64,000 nucleotides of DNA, taken from NCBI GenBank assembly GCA_024663395.1, contig JANFAH010000124.1, forward strand, positions 20,165-84,164, in the 5' to 3' direction. Position 1 is the stretch's first letter; each line of letters begins with the position of its first letter. Both the position numbers and the translations under genes were made by a program. Shown here in pieces: positions 1 to 11,155 of the stretch. The notes under the pieces are model-generated. The model was given only the letters and a program-made list of their open reading frames with translations. It was not told where the DNA came from and searched no databases. Source of the DNA: Pisolithus tinctorius. Lineage: Eukaryota; Basidiomycota; Agaricomycetes; Boletales; Pisolithaceae.

Positions 1-323
1 CAGGAAAATAACAACTTTGAAGCCCCCAAGTTAGAGATAGAGAGAACAAGCAGAGTAATGACATTGACACGACCCATACTGTTTCCCCTGCCTAGCGCTG
101 AGTCGCAGGCATAATTCCGACAGATTTCTAGGCAGACTCAAGGCCTGCACACTCCCTAATCCATCACGCTTTTTGTTTAGAAGTTGAGCGACTCATGTGA
201 CTTGGTCATGTTCATTCCTATCACCCTCCTACTGCTAGAGCAACTCCCCTTGGGTCAAACTCACACCTTCAGATTGCTTATCCCTAGGCTGGAGCCCACA
301 CCCTCATACTAGGTAGCAGATAC
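1..323. other. No gene recognised; presumed gag/pol junction region of element D
   Basis: No family could be recognised in any frame here. The stretch lies directly upstream of D's protease motif, so it is probably decayed gag/pol linker of D, but an unrelated small insertion cannot be excluded. Confidence 0.4.
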
Positions 324-415
324 CTGCTCCCCACACCGGCATTCCTGGTACTTGTTGACTCTGGCTCTACACACTGTTTTATAGATACAAAATTTGCAAA
401 TAGAATCTCTGTTCC
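324..415 (+). pseudogene. Element D aspartic protease, N-terminal fragment
   Basis: The frame starting at 324 reads ...FLVLVDSGSTHCFID..., the retroviral-type aspartic protease signature (D-S-G-S/T) of Ty3/gypsy Pol. It cleaves the Gag-Pol polyprotein in the particle. It is cut at 415 by the LARD; the same frame resumes at 8021 (…ISVP joined to LYSIPPVQL…), and GTTCC is duplicated at 411-415 and 8021-8025, which proves interruption of one reading frame. Confidence 0.85.
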
Positions 416-2228
416 TGTCAAGTACGGGTTTACCCTCGGGTGACCAGGCTTCAAGACTGTCAAGTACAGGTTTACCCTCGGAGTGACCAGGCTTCAAGAC
501 CGGGTGACAGGGGTTAAGTCCGAGTGGCCAAAGTCAAGGCCGGGAAGATAGGGGCCAAGTCCGGTTGGACCGGAGTTGAGGCCGGAGGTTAGGGGCTAAG
601 TCCGGAGGACCGGACTTAAGACCGGAAGCGCGGGAACAAGGCCGGTAGCGTGGGAAACCGACCGGTCTTGGAGTGCGCACAGGGGGAAGCCGGTCCGGGG
701 TTGGATCTACCTCCCTTGGTCTCAGCTTATGTGCTGTACCCTTATGCAAGCCGGGGAGAGGTCCGGGACAGGGGTCAGGGATAGCTTAAGGCTTGGCCTT
801 AGCTATAGAGTAGTCTCGAGGGGTAATACGGAGTTGAGGGTAATACTAAGTTGATATTCTGACTGGGGTGCTACAAAGTATGTACAGGGGTTAAATACAT
901 GAGGCCGGTCCGGAGTAAAGAACATGAAGCCGGACTTGTTAATAAGCTATTAGCAAGAAGATTAGCAAGAGTGTGGATAGCCACAGAGGCTGTGCAGAGA
1001 CTAATAGCTAAAGTCCGGGTGACCGGCATACCGGGGTCAGACACAGGATTTGTACAGTAAGCAAAGTCAGATGAACGGGCTAGACTAAATATAGTACAAA
1101 CAAAGAGAAACAGACCGGAGTTATGTCCAGGTGACCCGGACATAGACCTGGGAGGACCAGGGTGGAGCAGTGCAAGGCCGGGAGGCCGAAATGGACCGGA
1201 GACAGGGGTAAAACACCGGACTTGAGTTATGCAGGCCGGAGTTGAGTTATCTAGGGCCAGGATTGGGTTGTCTAGGCTGGACCAGGACCGGAGTTGACCG
1301 GAGATAGGGGCTAGGGGTCCGGACTGGACCGAGTCCGAGTCCGAGAGTCATGGATATGACAAAGACCGGGTGACAGGGGCTGAGTCCAAGTGGCCAGAGT
1401 CAAGGCCGAGAGACAGGGGCCAAGTCCGGTTGGACCGGAGTTGAGGCCAGAGGTTAGGGGCTAAGTCCGGAGGACCGGACTTAAGGCCGGGAGCGTGGGA
1501 ACAAGGCCGGTAGCGTGGGAAACCGACCGGTGTTGGAGTGCGCACAAGGGGAAGCCGGTCCAGGGTTGGATCTACCTCCCTTGGTCTCAGCTTATGTGCT
1601 GTACCCTTATGCAAGCCGGGGAGAGGTCCAGGACAGGGGTCAGGGATAGCTTAAGGCTCGGCCTTAGCTATAGAGTAGTCTCGGGGTGTAGTACAGGAGT
1701 TGAGGGTAATACTTAATTGATATTCTGACTGAGGGTACTACGACGTATGTACAGGGGTTAAATACATGAGGCCGGTCCGGAGTAAAGGACATGAAGCCGG
1801 ACTTGTTAATAAGCTATTAGCAAGAAGATTAGCAAGAGAGTGGATAGCCACAGAGGCTGTGCAGAGACTAATAGCTAAAGTCTGGGTGACCGGCATAACC
1901 GGGGTCAGACACAGGATTGTACAGTAAGCAAAGTCTGATGAACACGCTAGACTAAATATAGTACAAACAAAGGGAAACAGACCGGAGTTATGTCCGGGTG
2001 ACCCGGACATAGACCTGGGAGGACCGGGGTGGAGCAGTGCAAGGCCGAGAGGCCGAAATGGACCGGAGATAGGGGTAAAACACTGGACTTGAGTTATGCA
2101 GGCCGGAGTTGAGTTATCTAGGGCCGGGACTGGGTTTTCTAGGCTGGACTAGGACCGGAGTTGACCGGAGATAGGGGCTAGGGGTCCGGACTGGATTGAG
2201 TCCGAGTCTGAGAGTCATGGATATGACA
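416..2228 (-). repeat. 3' LTR of LARD C-prime (minus-strand sense), split by a solo LTR
   Basis: The LTR consists of 416-457 plus 1362-2228. Removing the nested solo LTR 458-1361 and one copy of its duplication AAGAC gives 904 bp, exactly the length of the partner LTR at 7117-8020. On the minus strand it begins TGTCATATCC at 2228 and ends ...TTGACA at 416. Confidence 0.88.
458..1361 (-). mobile_element. Solo LTR of the LARD family, nested in the LARD's own LTR
   Basis: A 904-bp LTR with TG...CA ends and no interior, inserted 42 bp into the left LTR of C-prime. The 5-bp duplication AAGAC is present at 453-457 and 1362-1366. It is the product of LTR-LTR recombination after a second insertion of the same family. 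Confidence 0.87.
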
Positions 2229-2244
2229 GTATCCCCCTCTTAGG
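2229..2244 (-). promoter_or_regulatory. Polypurine tract of LARD C-prime
   Basis: Minus strand CCTAAGAGGGGGATAC directly abuts the LTR start TGTCATAT. This is the plus-strand DNA primer site. Element D has almost the same tract and LTR start at 16312-16336. The 16-bp tract recurs in copy C at 46828-46843. Confidence 0.85.
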
Positions 2245-4241
2245 AACCGAACCCTTGAGGTTCCATAGGGAAATATGTTCAGAGGGTTATGCAGTGAGGT
2301 CCCATGACTAGGAGTGAGTCCGAGTGCACACACAGTGCCAAGGGTGAGCCCGAGGGCTGGGAGACAGGCCAGCGATGACCAGAGGTCCAGTAATTCAGAC
2401 CGGAATAGCATAAGCCGGGTTTGGGGGCAAGGGTCAAGTCCGAAGACTGTTCTGGGAACCCGAGGCCAGAGAAGCGACAACAAGAGGGCCGGAGACCGGT
2501 CTAGGAGGCTGCCAGACAGTTCAGCAGGCCGGGACAAGGCAAAGCCGAGTCCAGAAGTGACTAGACTAGCTGTACGGGGGTTTCCAGAGACAGCTGAAAG
2601 CTGAGGCCGATGTCTCAGAGGGCCGGAGTTGCACTTCGGAGCTGGGTTAAGGCAAACCGAAGGCTGGGAACAACCAGGTAAGGCCTAGGGGTGTGCAGGA
2701 GTGTGCCACTAGGGCCAGAAGTGTGCTTCAAAGCCGGTTCAGGGCAACATGGAGACCGAGAGGGTCGGAGAGGTCCAGAGATGACCAAAAGACAGTCCAG
2801 GGGTGTACCAGTGTGATGCTGAGTGACACCAGAAAGACACAAAGGCTGGGTGCAGGGAAGGCCGGGAAAACCGGTCTAGGAATGCACTGGTTGGACTGGG
2901 AGTATGCTGCAGGGGTACAGAGGGTCATGAGAAGTGCCGAGAAGGCTGGGTTGGGTCCAAGGTCTGCTCCAGGGGGTCACGGAGTCTGAGAGTGTGTATC
3001 TACAGAAAAAGAAAACAGATAACAGAAAACCAAGAAAACATATAACAAAGAAACAGGAAACCGAAGCCAGAGACAGGGGTCAAAGCTGAAGGCTGAGACC
3101 GAGGGTGGCTCAGGCCGGTGGTGGCCAAAGCTGGAGACCGAGACCGAGAGTGGTGGAGCCAGTTGTGCTAAAGCGACTGGTCTGGAGAAAACAGCAAAAC
3201 CAAAGACTGGTCAAGGGGACAGAAGGCTGGGAAGGCCGGGAACCGGTCTGAGAGTCAGAGAGGACCGGAAGGGGCAACCGGAGACCGGTCTAATGGTCAG
3301 GGGGGCTTAGAAAAGCCAGGTGGGGACCAGTCGGGAGCCAGTAAGGGCTAAAAGGGCTAGAAAGGCTATGGGAGATCAGACTCGACCTGGATGGGGCTGT
3401 AAGGCCGGAAATCCCAAGGGAGACCGGTCTGGGGTTGGGCAGGGCCGGAGTGGCTGGCTGGAGGCTGGTCTGAAGGTGTTGGAGGGGTTCAGGGTAGTCG
3501 GAGATGACCTGAGGTGCTATCCAGCTAGCAGGCTGACAATGGGAGGCCAAAACAGTGTAGGCTGACAGGCTAACACTGAGACCGGGGTAACCAGGGGTAG
3601 CAAGGTGTAACCCCGAGGCCGGAAGCGGCAAGGCCAAGTGCCGAGCACCTTGGAAACAGGCTGGATGGGCTTCTGGAGGTCATCGAGGGACTAGGGGCTG
3701 TCTACAACAGCTAGAGTTTGGTCTGGACAAGGACTGGAGGACCTAGCATATCTAGGCATGAACCGGGGACCAGCAGGTCATAAGACCGGTTCAATGAAGG
3801 CCTAGGGATGTCAACAGGAGGTGAGTCCGGGTGTTGAGTCCGGTTTAGGGGTGTCCGGAGTTGGTTGGAGGTGGGTTTTCTGGTGGCAAGAAGCCCGAGG
3901 GCCAAAAGTCATTGGAGGACTGGTTCAGGGGGTCTGGAGACCGGGTGAGGCCTAGGGGTTGTCCAGCTGAAAGGCTGACAACAGGAGGCTGAGGCCAGTG
4001 AGACCAGTGAACACACAATCACTGAGGCCGAGGACTACTGAGATAGTGAGACCGGAGTACCAACACAGATGTTAGGGGCTGGGAGCAACCCAGGGCAGGT
4101 GGTTTGGGAGTGCTTTGGTATGCAAGGACCGGACCAAGGAACTGGGGACCAGTGTGCAGGGACCGAGTGGGGTTGTGCTGAGGGCACTGGAGAGGTAGTG
4201 GACAGGGGTTTGCAAAAGTGTAGGTCACTAGCGAGGTCCCT

Positions 4242-4256
4242 TATCCCCCTCTTAGG
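4242..4256 (-). promoter_or_regulatory. Internal second copy of the polypurine tract (possible central PPT) with adjoining hairpin
   Basis: The 15-mer CCTAAGAGGGGGATA (minus strand) recurs here, far from any LTR, followed on the plus strand by a perfect 8-bp stem (GTAGACTT/AAGTCTAC, loop CCC). The tract by the LTR is likewise next to a short hairpin (GGAACC...GGTTCC). Both tracts are conserved in copy C. Confidence 0.6.
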
Positions 4257-7103
4257 GTAGACTTCCCAAGTCTACAGGGGTACAAGGTGTGGGCTAGGAC
4301 CACCGAGAGGAGTACCAGACAGGTAGTAGGAGTACTACCACCGGAGTTGCAAGTCCGAGTACTGAGAATGCTGAGACCGGCTTAACAGGTGTCAAGACCG
4401 GTTTCGGGAAGCTTTTTCAAGGCCGGAAAAGCTTAAAAACCGGAGATACAAGGCCGACAGAGCAGGCCGGACTGGTATGGGGATAGTAAGGAGTGTCGGA
4501 GTCAAAGGTGAGGGTATGAAGGCCGGAACCAGAGCCCGAGAGGAAACCAGAAGGCCGGTGAAGACCGGCAGGCCAAAAGACAACCGGTAAGACCGGAGTT
4601 AGGAGAGTGGGTAGGACTGGAGTTCCAGAGTCAATGGTGGGGTGACAGTGGCAATGGTTAGGGGAAGGTGAGGGGTTAGCTGGTACCCGAAGGGGCCTCG
4701 CGAACATACAAGTTCCGGGGTGAGTGGGTGAGCTGGGAAAACAGACTGGCAGAGTCGGGGGTTTGTCAGATGGGCCAAAGCCTGGGGTGTCTTGCAAGCA
4801 AATTCATGCTCCAAGGCGGGGTTGACGTCAGGGGGGTTAGCAAACTTTTAGTACTAGGTGGGGATAGGTGACTGCACTACACTCGGCCACCAACGGGTGC
4901 CTATTGAGTGGGCTAGTCGGTTCCCTACAACCTAGATACTTCAGTTCCTAACGAGTTGACAAGGCCGGTTAAACAGGGGTCGGAGACCGAGAGAGAACCA
5001 AGGCCAGGTCCACCAAGGACCGGAAAGGGGTGCTAGGTCGACACCATAGCACCTGGGGTAGAGGACAGGGGTAGTTCCGGGAGGAGGGAGAGGCCCGAAG
5101 GCCAAACGAGTGACAGAGGAGTAGCATAGAGCTACCCAAGGGGTATCAGAGGCCGAGGGAGGCCGGAGATGGGAGACCGGCCAAAAGAAGGAAGTCCGGA
5201 GTGAGCAAGACCGGTCAGGGGCCATGAGGAGGCCTGGAGATGAACACTGCAGAAAAGAGAAAGAAAGCCGGAGTCAGCAAGACCAGTCAGGGGCTCTAAG
5301 GAAGTCCGGAGACAACAGGCCAGACAAGGGCTGACAAGGCCTAGTGTGGGAGGGAAGACCGGAACTCAGGAGACTGGTCTTAAAGGAGTCCGGAGGTGGA
5401 AAAAGCGGACACAAATAGGGGGACCGGAGTTAGCAAGTCCGGTCCAAGGCTACAAAGCCAGGTTGAGGCCGAGGGACTGGCAGGACGAGCCAGGGTCACA
5501 AGGGGACCGGAGTTGGCAAGTCCGGACCAGGGCTGTAAAGCTGGGTGAAACCAAAGGCCTGGCAGGACAAGCCAGGGGTGCTAAGGGGAACAGAGTGGTG
5601 CACTAATTGACCTGTCTCTACCGAGACCACCAGTTTGGCTTCTGGTGTACCAGAGTACCAACTTGTTGACCCAGCTAGGATCCTGGGGTAGACTCTAATT
5701 GTTTTGTCTCAACCAAGACCACCGGTTTTGGCCTCCGGAGTACAAAGTTACCAACCTGATAACCCGGTTAGGACCCCGGGGTAGATAGAGGACAGGAAAA
5801 GGACCGGAAATGAAGTCAGGGACCGGGATAGGGGCCGGAGGACCGGCAGACCGGTCCTAGACCGAAAATCGGGGGTCAGGAGCAAGTCCAAAGGGCTAGC
5901 ATGCCCAGGGGGTACCTCTAAGTGAAAAGTGAGGCCGGAAAAGAGGTCAGGACCAGGCTAAGGGCCAGAGGGCTGGCAGACCGGTCTTAGACCAAAACAG
6001 AGGTGTCACGTGCTAGCTAAGACCACCAGAGCCGAGGCCCGGTGCAAGTCCAAAGGACAAGCACCACCCCGAGGCCGAGGTGACTAGTGCAGGACCGGGA
6101 CAATGGGCAGGAGACCCGGGAGGGGTCTGTAAGGAACAGAAAAGGTCTGAGGAGAGCCAGGACCGGTCCAAACCTAGTAACAGGTCTAGACAAGTCCGGG
6201 TGAGGTGGCTGAATCAAACCGGGGCTGAGAGGGCCAGTAACAAAGGGCAGGAGGCCGAGGGAAGTGGCAAACTGGCTTCAGACAAGTCCAAGTGAGTGTG
6301 GACAAGCCAACCCAGGGCCGGACAGGCTGGTGACAGACAGTTCTGGAGACTGGAAAGGGGGTCCAGGGCTCCAAGGCCAGTGTAGCAAAGGCTGAGGGTG
6401 GAGACCGGACCCAAAAACTGCTGAAGCCGAGTGCCGATGGGGAACCAGGGAAGGTGTTGAGGGCTGGGACTGGCCAAGTCCAGGCTTGGGGGCTGCACCG
6501 GAGGTGCACAGACGTCCAAAGACCAACACTGGGGAGTCAGGAGGTCAAATGAGTGATGAGATCCCAGTGTTCAGTACAGTAGAACTGGACGAAGACAGCT
6601 GGGCTAGAGTGCTGGGATGACTGAAGTAAGGACTGTGGTGAAGACCGGGGTGACCAGCCAGGGGTCAGAGGTAGCTCGGGGGAGCTAACAGAAGTGAGTC
6701 CGGTTGATGAGGCCGGCTCAGGGGCAAGTCTGGAGAGTAACTCTGACTTGGGAGTGGGCTCAGGCGTGAACCCAGGTTGGTAGTGAGTCTGGATGTTGAG
6801 TCCGACTCAGGGGTTGACATGGCCGGTCCGGAGTCAGGAGAAAACGAGTGGCAGGCAGGGATCAGGAGTAAGGGAATGGATGCATTAAGTTTTGACTACT
6901 AAGGACATAGTGTCAGGGGTAATGCGACCCGGGGGTGTGCAGAGTGCCAAGGGGTGCCGGGTTACCTCTCTGCTTTAGCAGAGATCTCCAGGTTGGGCTC
7001 CGGAGTCAGACGAGAGGTACCCCGATGAGTCCCAATGGGCAAGGTCATGGGTAGGGGCTCTAGAGCAGGACCTAGACATGATGAAGTGACTTGCACAAGT
7101 GTG

Positions 7104-7114
7104 AGTCAGAATAT
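7104..7114 (-). promoter_or_regulatory. Self-complementary primer-binding site of LARD C-prime
   Basis: Two bases inside the right LTR, minus strand ATATTCTGACT is perfectly complementary over 11 nt to the presumed transcript start AGTCAGAATAT in the LTR (plus-strand 7512-7522). A TATA-like TATTTAA lies about 30 nt upstream of that start (7550-7556, minus strand). This is the self-priming layout known from Tf1; no tRNA-type PBS beginning TGG is present. Confidence 0.78.
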
Positions 7115-7116
7115 AC

Positions 7117-8020
7117 TGTGAAGTACGGGTTTACCCTCGGGTGACCAGGCTTCAAGACCGGGTGACAGGGGCTGAGTCCGAGTGGCCAGAGTCAAGGCCG
7201 AGAGACAGGGGCCAAGTCCGGTTGGACCGGAGTTGAGGCCAGAGGTTAGGGGCTAAGTCCGGAGGACCGGACTTAAGGCCGGGAGCGTGGGAACAAGGCC
7301 GGTAGCGTGGGAAACCGACCGGTGTTGGAGTGCGCACAAGGGGAAGCCGGTCCGGGGTTGGATCTACCTCCCTTGGTCTCAGCTTATGTGCTGTACCCTT
7401 ATGCAAGCCGGGGAGAGGTCCAGGACAGGGGTCGGGGATAGCTTAAGGCTCGGCCTTAGCTATAGAGTAGTCTCGGGGTGTAGTACAGGAGTTGAGGGTA
7501 ATACTTAATTGATATTCTGACTGAGGGTACTACGACGTATGTACAGGGGTTAAATACATGAGGCCGGTCCGGAGTAAAGGACATGAAGCCGGACTTGTTA
7601 ATAAGCTATTAGCAAGAAGATTAGCAAGAGAGTGGATAGCCACAGAGGCTGTGCAGAGACTAATAGCTAAAGTCTGGGTGACCGGCATAACCGGGGTCGG
7701 ACACAGGATTGTACAGTAAGCAAAGTCTGATGAACACGCTAGACTAAATATAGTACAAACAAAGGGAAACAGACCGGAGTTATGTCCGGGTGACCCGGAC
7801 ATAGACCTGGGAGGACTGGGGTGGAGCAGTGCAAGGCCGAGAGGCCGAAATGGACCGGAGATAGGGGTAAAACACCGGACTTGAGTTATGCAGGCCGGAG
7901 TTGAGTTATCTAGGGCCGGGACTGGGTTTTCTAGGCTGGACTAGGACCGGAGTTGACCGGAGATAGGGGCTAGGGGTCCGGACTGGATTGAGTCCGAGTC
8001 TGAGAGTCATGGATATGACA
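7117..8020 (-). repeat. 5' LTR of LARD C-prime (minus-strand sense)
   Basis: 904 bp, TG...CA, same family as the LTRs at 45923-46827 and 51720-52622. It carries the TATA-like box and transcript start described for the primer-binding site. Confidence 0.88.
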
Positions 8021-8124
8021 GTTCCCCTCTACTCCATCCCACCAGTCCAGCTTTGGCTGTTTGACAGCACCTCCAACTTGGTCATCACCCAGGCAGCAGA
8101 TCTCATCTTCATCTTTCCCTCCAG
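8021..8124 (+). pseudogene. Element D protease, middle fragment
   Basis: Continues the protease frame broken by the LARD (LYSIPPVQLWLFDSTSN...) up to ...FIFPSS, where a 384-bp solo LTR interrupts it again. The sequence matches the flap-to-second-strand part of gypsy proteases, between the DSG motif and the hydrophobic LGYNWL motif found at about 8655. Confidence 0.75.
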
Positions 8125-8508
8125 TGATGCACCCCGGTGTAGGGAACATGAACCTTTTCCCTATGAGAAGTCGCACTTCGGTTGGGTCGAAGGGGAAGTT
8201 TGAGGGTGAAGAGTGTAGGAGAGAGTCGAGGGGGATTTGAACTTAGGGGTTGTGGCTGAGAAAGACTTGGTGTCGAGAGATAGAGAGCTGACTAAGCATG
8301 CAGGTGGTCACAGCGTGGGCCATGTCACTTGAAAGCTACAGTACACCAGGGAGAACTACACTACACTAGCTACCACTGTTTACTCTGTGCTCTTGCCTTT
8401 GGGAGAGCAAACTTCAGCTCCCTTTTTTGCCAAGGTTCTTCTTTAGGGACAGGATATATTTTTCTCGGGCAAGTTCCCTCTTTGTTTGTCTAAGGTACTT
8501 ACCCTGCA
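8125..8508. mobile_element. Small solo-LTR-like insertion in D's protease gene
   Basis: 384 bp beginning TGATGCACC and ending ACCCTGCA, flanked by TCCAG on both sides (8120-8124 and 8509-8513). TG...CA ends plus a 5-bp duplication inside a protease frame fit a solo LTR of an unknown family. No second copy is in the window, so the assignment rests on the ends and the duplication only. Confidence 0.55.
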
Positions 8509-8795
8509 TCCAGAGCAAAGCCCCTTCAGGGTCGACCTGACTTGAGCAGAACATACTTCTTCTGGAGTCAGAGTTCTTGGCCATCAGAAATCACATTGTT
8601 ACACCAGTCACCCTCTATGTAACCCTGCTGGACTCTGAGTGCAAGGCAGTCTTAGGATACAACTGGCTCACCCAACACAATCTGTCGATTGACTGGGTCT
8701 CGAGCAGTATTAGATTCCAGATGCCTGTACAACGAGTGCCAGACCCCCCAACGTCACCCCCTGACCCCGAGCCTTCGGCTCTAATGAGCATCTGA
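8509..8795 (+). pseudogene. Element D protease, C-terminal part and linker
   Basis: From about 8594 the frame reads [28 protein letters not shown]; the LGYNWL block is the conserved hydrophobic strand-plus-turn of gypsy proteases. A proline-rich linker to RT follows and stops at TGA (8793-8795). About 45 codons between the solo LTR and this block do not align with the usual spacing, so extra damage is present. Confidence 0.72.
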
Positions 8796-8827
8796 CCCCA
8801 CAATTAGAGAAACCGGTTGCACCAGGC

Positions 8828-10499
8828 TTGACTTGCCCACCTATCGCCTTCATCAATGCCATGGCCTATGTCTGGGCATGTAAACTCAAAGGGTCTTCTC
8901 AGTTCAGCCTCCAGCTCCATCCCTCAGCTCTCACTTCCCTTCAGTCTTCAAAAGTAGAAGATGCACTGAACCTCTCCGGCATTCCACCGGAGTACCATGA
9001 GTATGCCAACATGTTCAGTAAATCCAAAGCCACTACCCTAGCACCCCACCAAGAACACAATCTTAAGATCGAGCTGGAAGGAGACTCATCACCACCCCTT
9101 GGCCCTATCTACTCCCTGTCACCAGTAGAGCTTGAAGCTCTCTGGGCCTTCCTAGACGAGCATCTGGCTACTGAGTTCATCTGACTGACCTCTTCCCCCC
9201 ATGGAGCACCAGTCCTCTTTGTCAAGAAGAAGGATGGCTCCCTTTGGCTTTGTGTTGACTTCTGGGGCTTGAACAAAATCGCTAAAAAGGACTGTTACCC
9301 ACTACCCCTCATCACAGATCTCCTGGACTCGCCATCCTGGGCCAAGGTTTACACCAAAATCGACCTCAGACACACGTATCACCTAGTCCGGATTGCCAAT
9401 GGTGATGAATGGAAAACTGCATTCCACACTCAGTATGGGTCCTTTGAATGGCTTGTCATGCCTTTTGATCTGTCCAATGCCCTGGCAGTGTTTCAATGCT
9501 TCATCAACACAGTGTTTGCTGACCTCCTAGACATATGCATCATGGTCTACCTGGATGACATACTCATCTACTCCAACAACAAGAACTCACACTGGCAGCA
9601 TGTTAAAGAGGTTCTGCGCTGACTCTGGAAACATGGCCTGTATGCCAAACTGGAAAAATGTGAGTTCCATTCCAAATCAGTAGAATACCTAGGCTACTGT
9701 CTTTTGCCAACTGGCCTCACCATGTCCATCAAAAAGATCAAAGCTGTCTGCAACTGGCCTGAACCCCAGAAGGTCAAGGACATTCAGTCCTTCCTAGGCT
9801 TTGCCAACTTCTACCAATGCTTCATCTACAACTACTCAGACATCATTGTCCCCTTGACCCACCTTATGCAAAAAAACATACCCTGGAACTTCTCCAAGGA
9901 GTGCCAGTTGGCCTTCAATAAGCTCAAAGAAGCTTTCACCACCACTCCTATCCTTACTCACTTTGTTCCTGGTGCTCAGCTCACAGTGGAAACTGATGCC
10001 TCAGACTATGCCATTGCTGGCATACTGTCCATTACCAGTGAAGACAACCAACTTTGCCTGGTCTCCTTTTACTCCTGGACACTGTCTGTGCCAGAACTCA
10101 ACTATGACACCCATGATAAGGAGTTGCTTGCTATCTTTGAAGCCTTCCAGGCCTGGAGACACTACTTGGAGGGTGCCCCTCTACCCATTGATGTGGTCAC
10201 TGACCACAAAAACCTAGAATACTTCTCAACCTCTAAGGTACTCACATGCCAGCAAGCCCAGTGGTCCAAGTACCTGTCACAGTTCAACCTCATCATCTGT
10301 TTCTGCCCAGGTAAGCTTGGTGCTAAGCCCAATGCTCTCACTAGATGATGGGATGTCTACCCCAAAGAGGGGGATAGGGGCTATGCCCAGGCAAACCCCC
10401 ACAACCTCTGACCAGTGTTCATGCAAGAACAGCTAGTCTCAGCTCTCCATGCCACATGCTTGGAGTACCCCATACTACATGCCAGCCTTCTAATGGACA
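8828..10499 (+). pseudogene. Element D reverse transcriptase and RNase H
   Basis: Pol core of a chromovirus. Visible blocks: the [16 protein letters not shown] entry block, [36 protein letters not shown], the catalytic [10 protein letters not shown] (about 9545-9575), LGFANFYQCFI, and the RNase H start TVETDASDYAIAGIL with the later TDHKNLEYF motif. RT copies the genomic RNA and RNase H removes it. YLDD is intact, but in-frame TGA at 9182-9184, 9620-9622 and 10346-10348 sit where the family normally has arginine, so the gene is dead. I counted five CpG in 9301-10380, far below expectation for this base composition. The frame runs into the palindromic TA element and resumes after it. Confidence 0.9.
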
Positions 10500-10501
10500 T
10501 A

Positions 10502-11155
10502 CAGTGAGGGACAAAAGCGTTGCAATGTTTGTGAGGTGTGACTTGTTGCTGATGTAGCTCAGGCTATTCTGCACGGATAATAATGATACCTATACCATTG
10601 GAAAGGGGTGACTCTAAGCTTTCCAGAGCACTAAGGTTCAGTCCAAACAAAGCAATACATGCCAAGATACACCCTATTCTTTCTGAAAAGTGCATTGCAA
10701 CGCTTTTGTCCCTGACTGGTGAAATCATGAAATGTGACCTTTTGATGGGATTAAGGGCATGGAGGATGGGAAAAAATGCTTACATAATAAACCACATGAT
10801 CATCCAGATGATTTGTCAGCATGTAAACAATGACAAACATTGGACTTGTACCATTAATCCTCCCTCTTTTACCACAACTCATGAAATCATCTCTCTAGCT
10901 CACATGGTCATTTTCTCAAGGAATTCTTATCAAATACTGGTGGCCACAACAGTGCCATCAGTATAACATGCTCTCAGAACAATCAGTCCCTTGAAAAACC
11001 TGCTGTCAGTCATTTCCTGGACTGTTTACCCCCCCATGCCTGATGTGTTCTGGGACTAATCAGTACTTGGAAGGCTGAGAATGTTTTGGAGGTCAATCTG
11101 GCACTTCAGAACATGATGTACAAACCAGTCCCCTCTCAACCAATGCATTTCTGGC
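10502..11155 (+). repeat. Left 654-bp arm of the palindromic element
   Basis: Perfect inverted partner of 11421-12074. The outer 217 bp of the arm (10502-10718) is itself bounded by an imperfect 26-bp inverted pair (CAGTGAGGGACAAAAGCG... and ...CGCTTTTGTCCCTGACTG), so a MITE-like unit is embedded at each end. Confidence 0.85.

Larger units (their letters stand above)
416..8020 (-). mobile_element. LARD copy C-prime: coding-free non-autonomous LTR retrotransposon
   Basis: About 7.6 kb as it stands (6.7 kb without the nested solo LTR): an LTR at each end (416-2228, interrupted; 7117-8020) around a 4888-bp interior. The 5-bp duplication GTTCC flanks it (411-415, 8021-8025). All functional signals point to the minus strand: the polypurine tract adjoins the left LTR, and the primer-binding site and TATA box belong to the right LTR. 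I found no gag, protease, RT, RNase H or integrase similarity in any frame; the ORFs are short and differ between copies. The plus strand is purine-rich and packed with CCGG, ACCGG and CCGGA. A second copy, C, is at 45923-52622. Such large coding-free elements are called LARDs and move with enzymes made by an autonomous relative. Confidence 0.88.

Noticed and set aside
416..2228. Apparent tandem LTR duplication at the left end of C-prime
   Set aside because: The AAGAC duplication and the 37-bp shortfall of the second unit show one LTR inserted in another.
4417..4797. Minus-strand ORFs of 100-150 codons inside the LARD interiors (also 49093-49551)
   Set aside because: They follow from the skewed, stop-poor minus strand, differ in extent between the two copies and match no family.
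10583..10966. 127-codon ORF found twice with identical translation (also 11610-11993)
   Set aside because: It is the two arms of a palindromic non-autonomous element; identity comes from the inverted repeat, and the protein has no recognisable domain.
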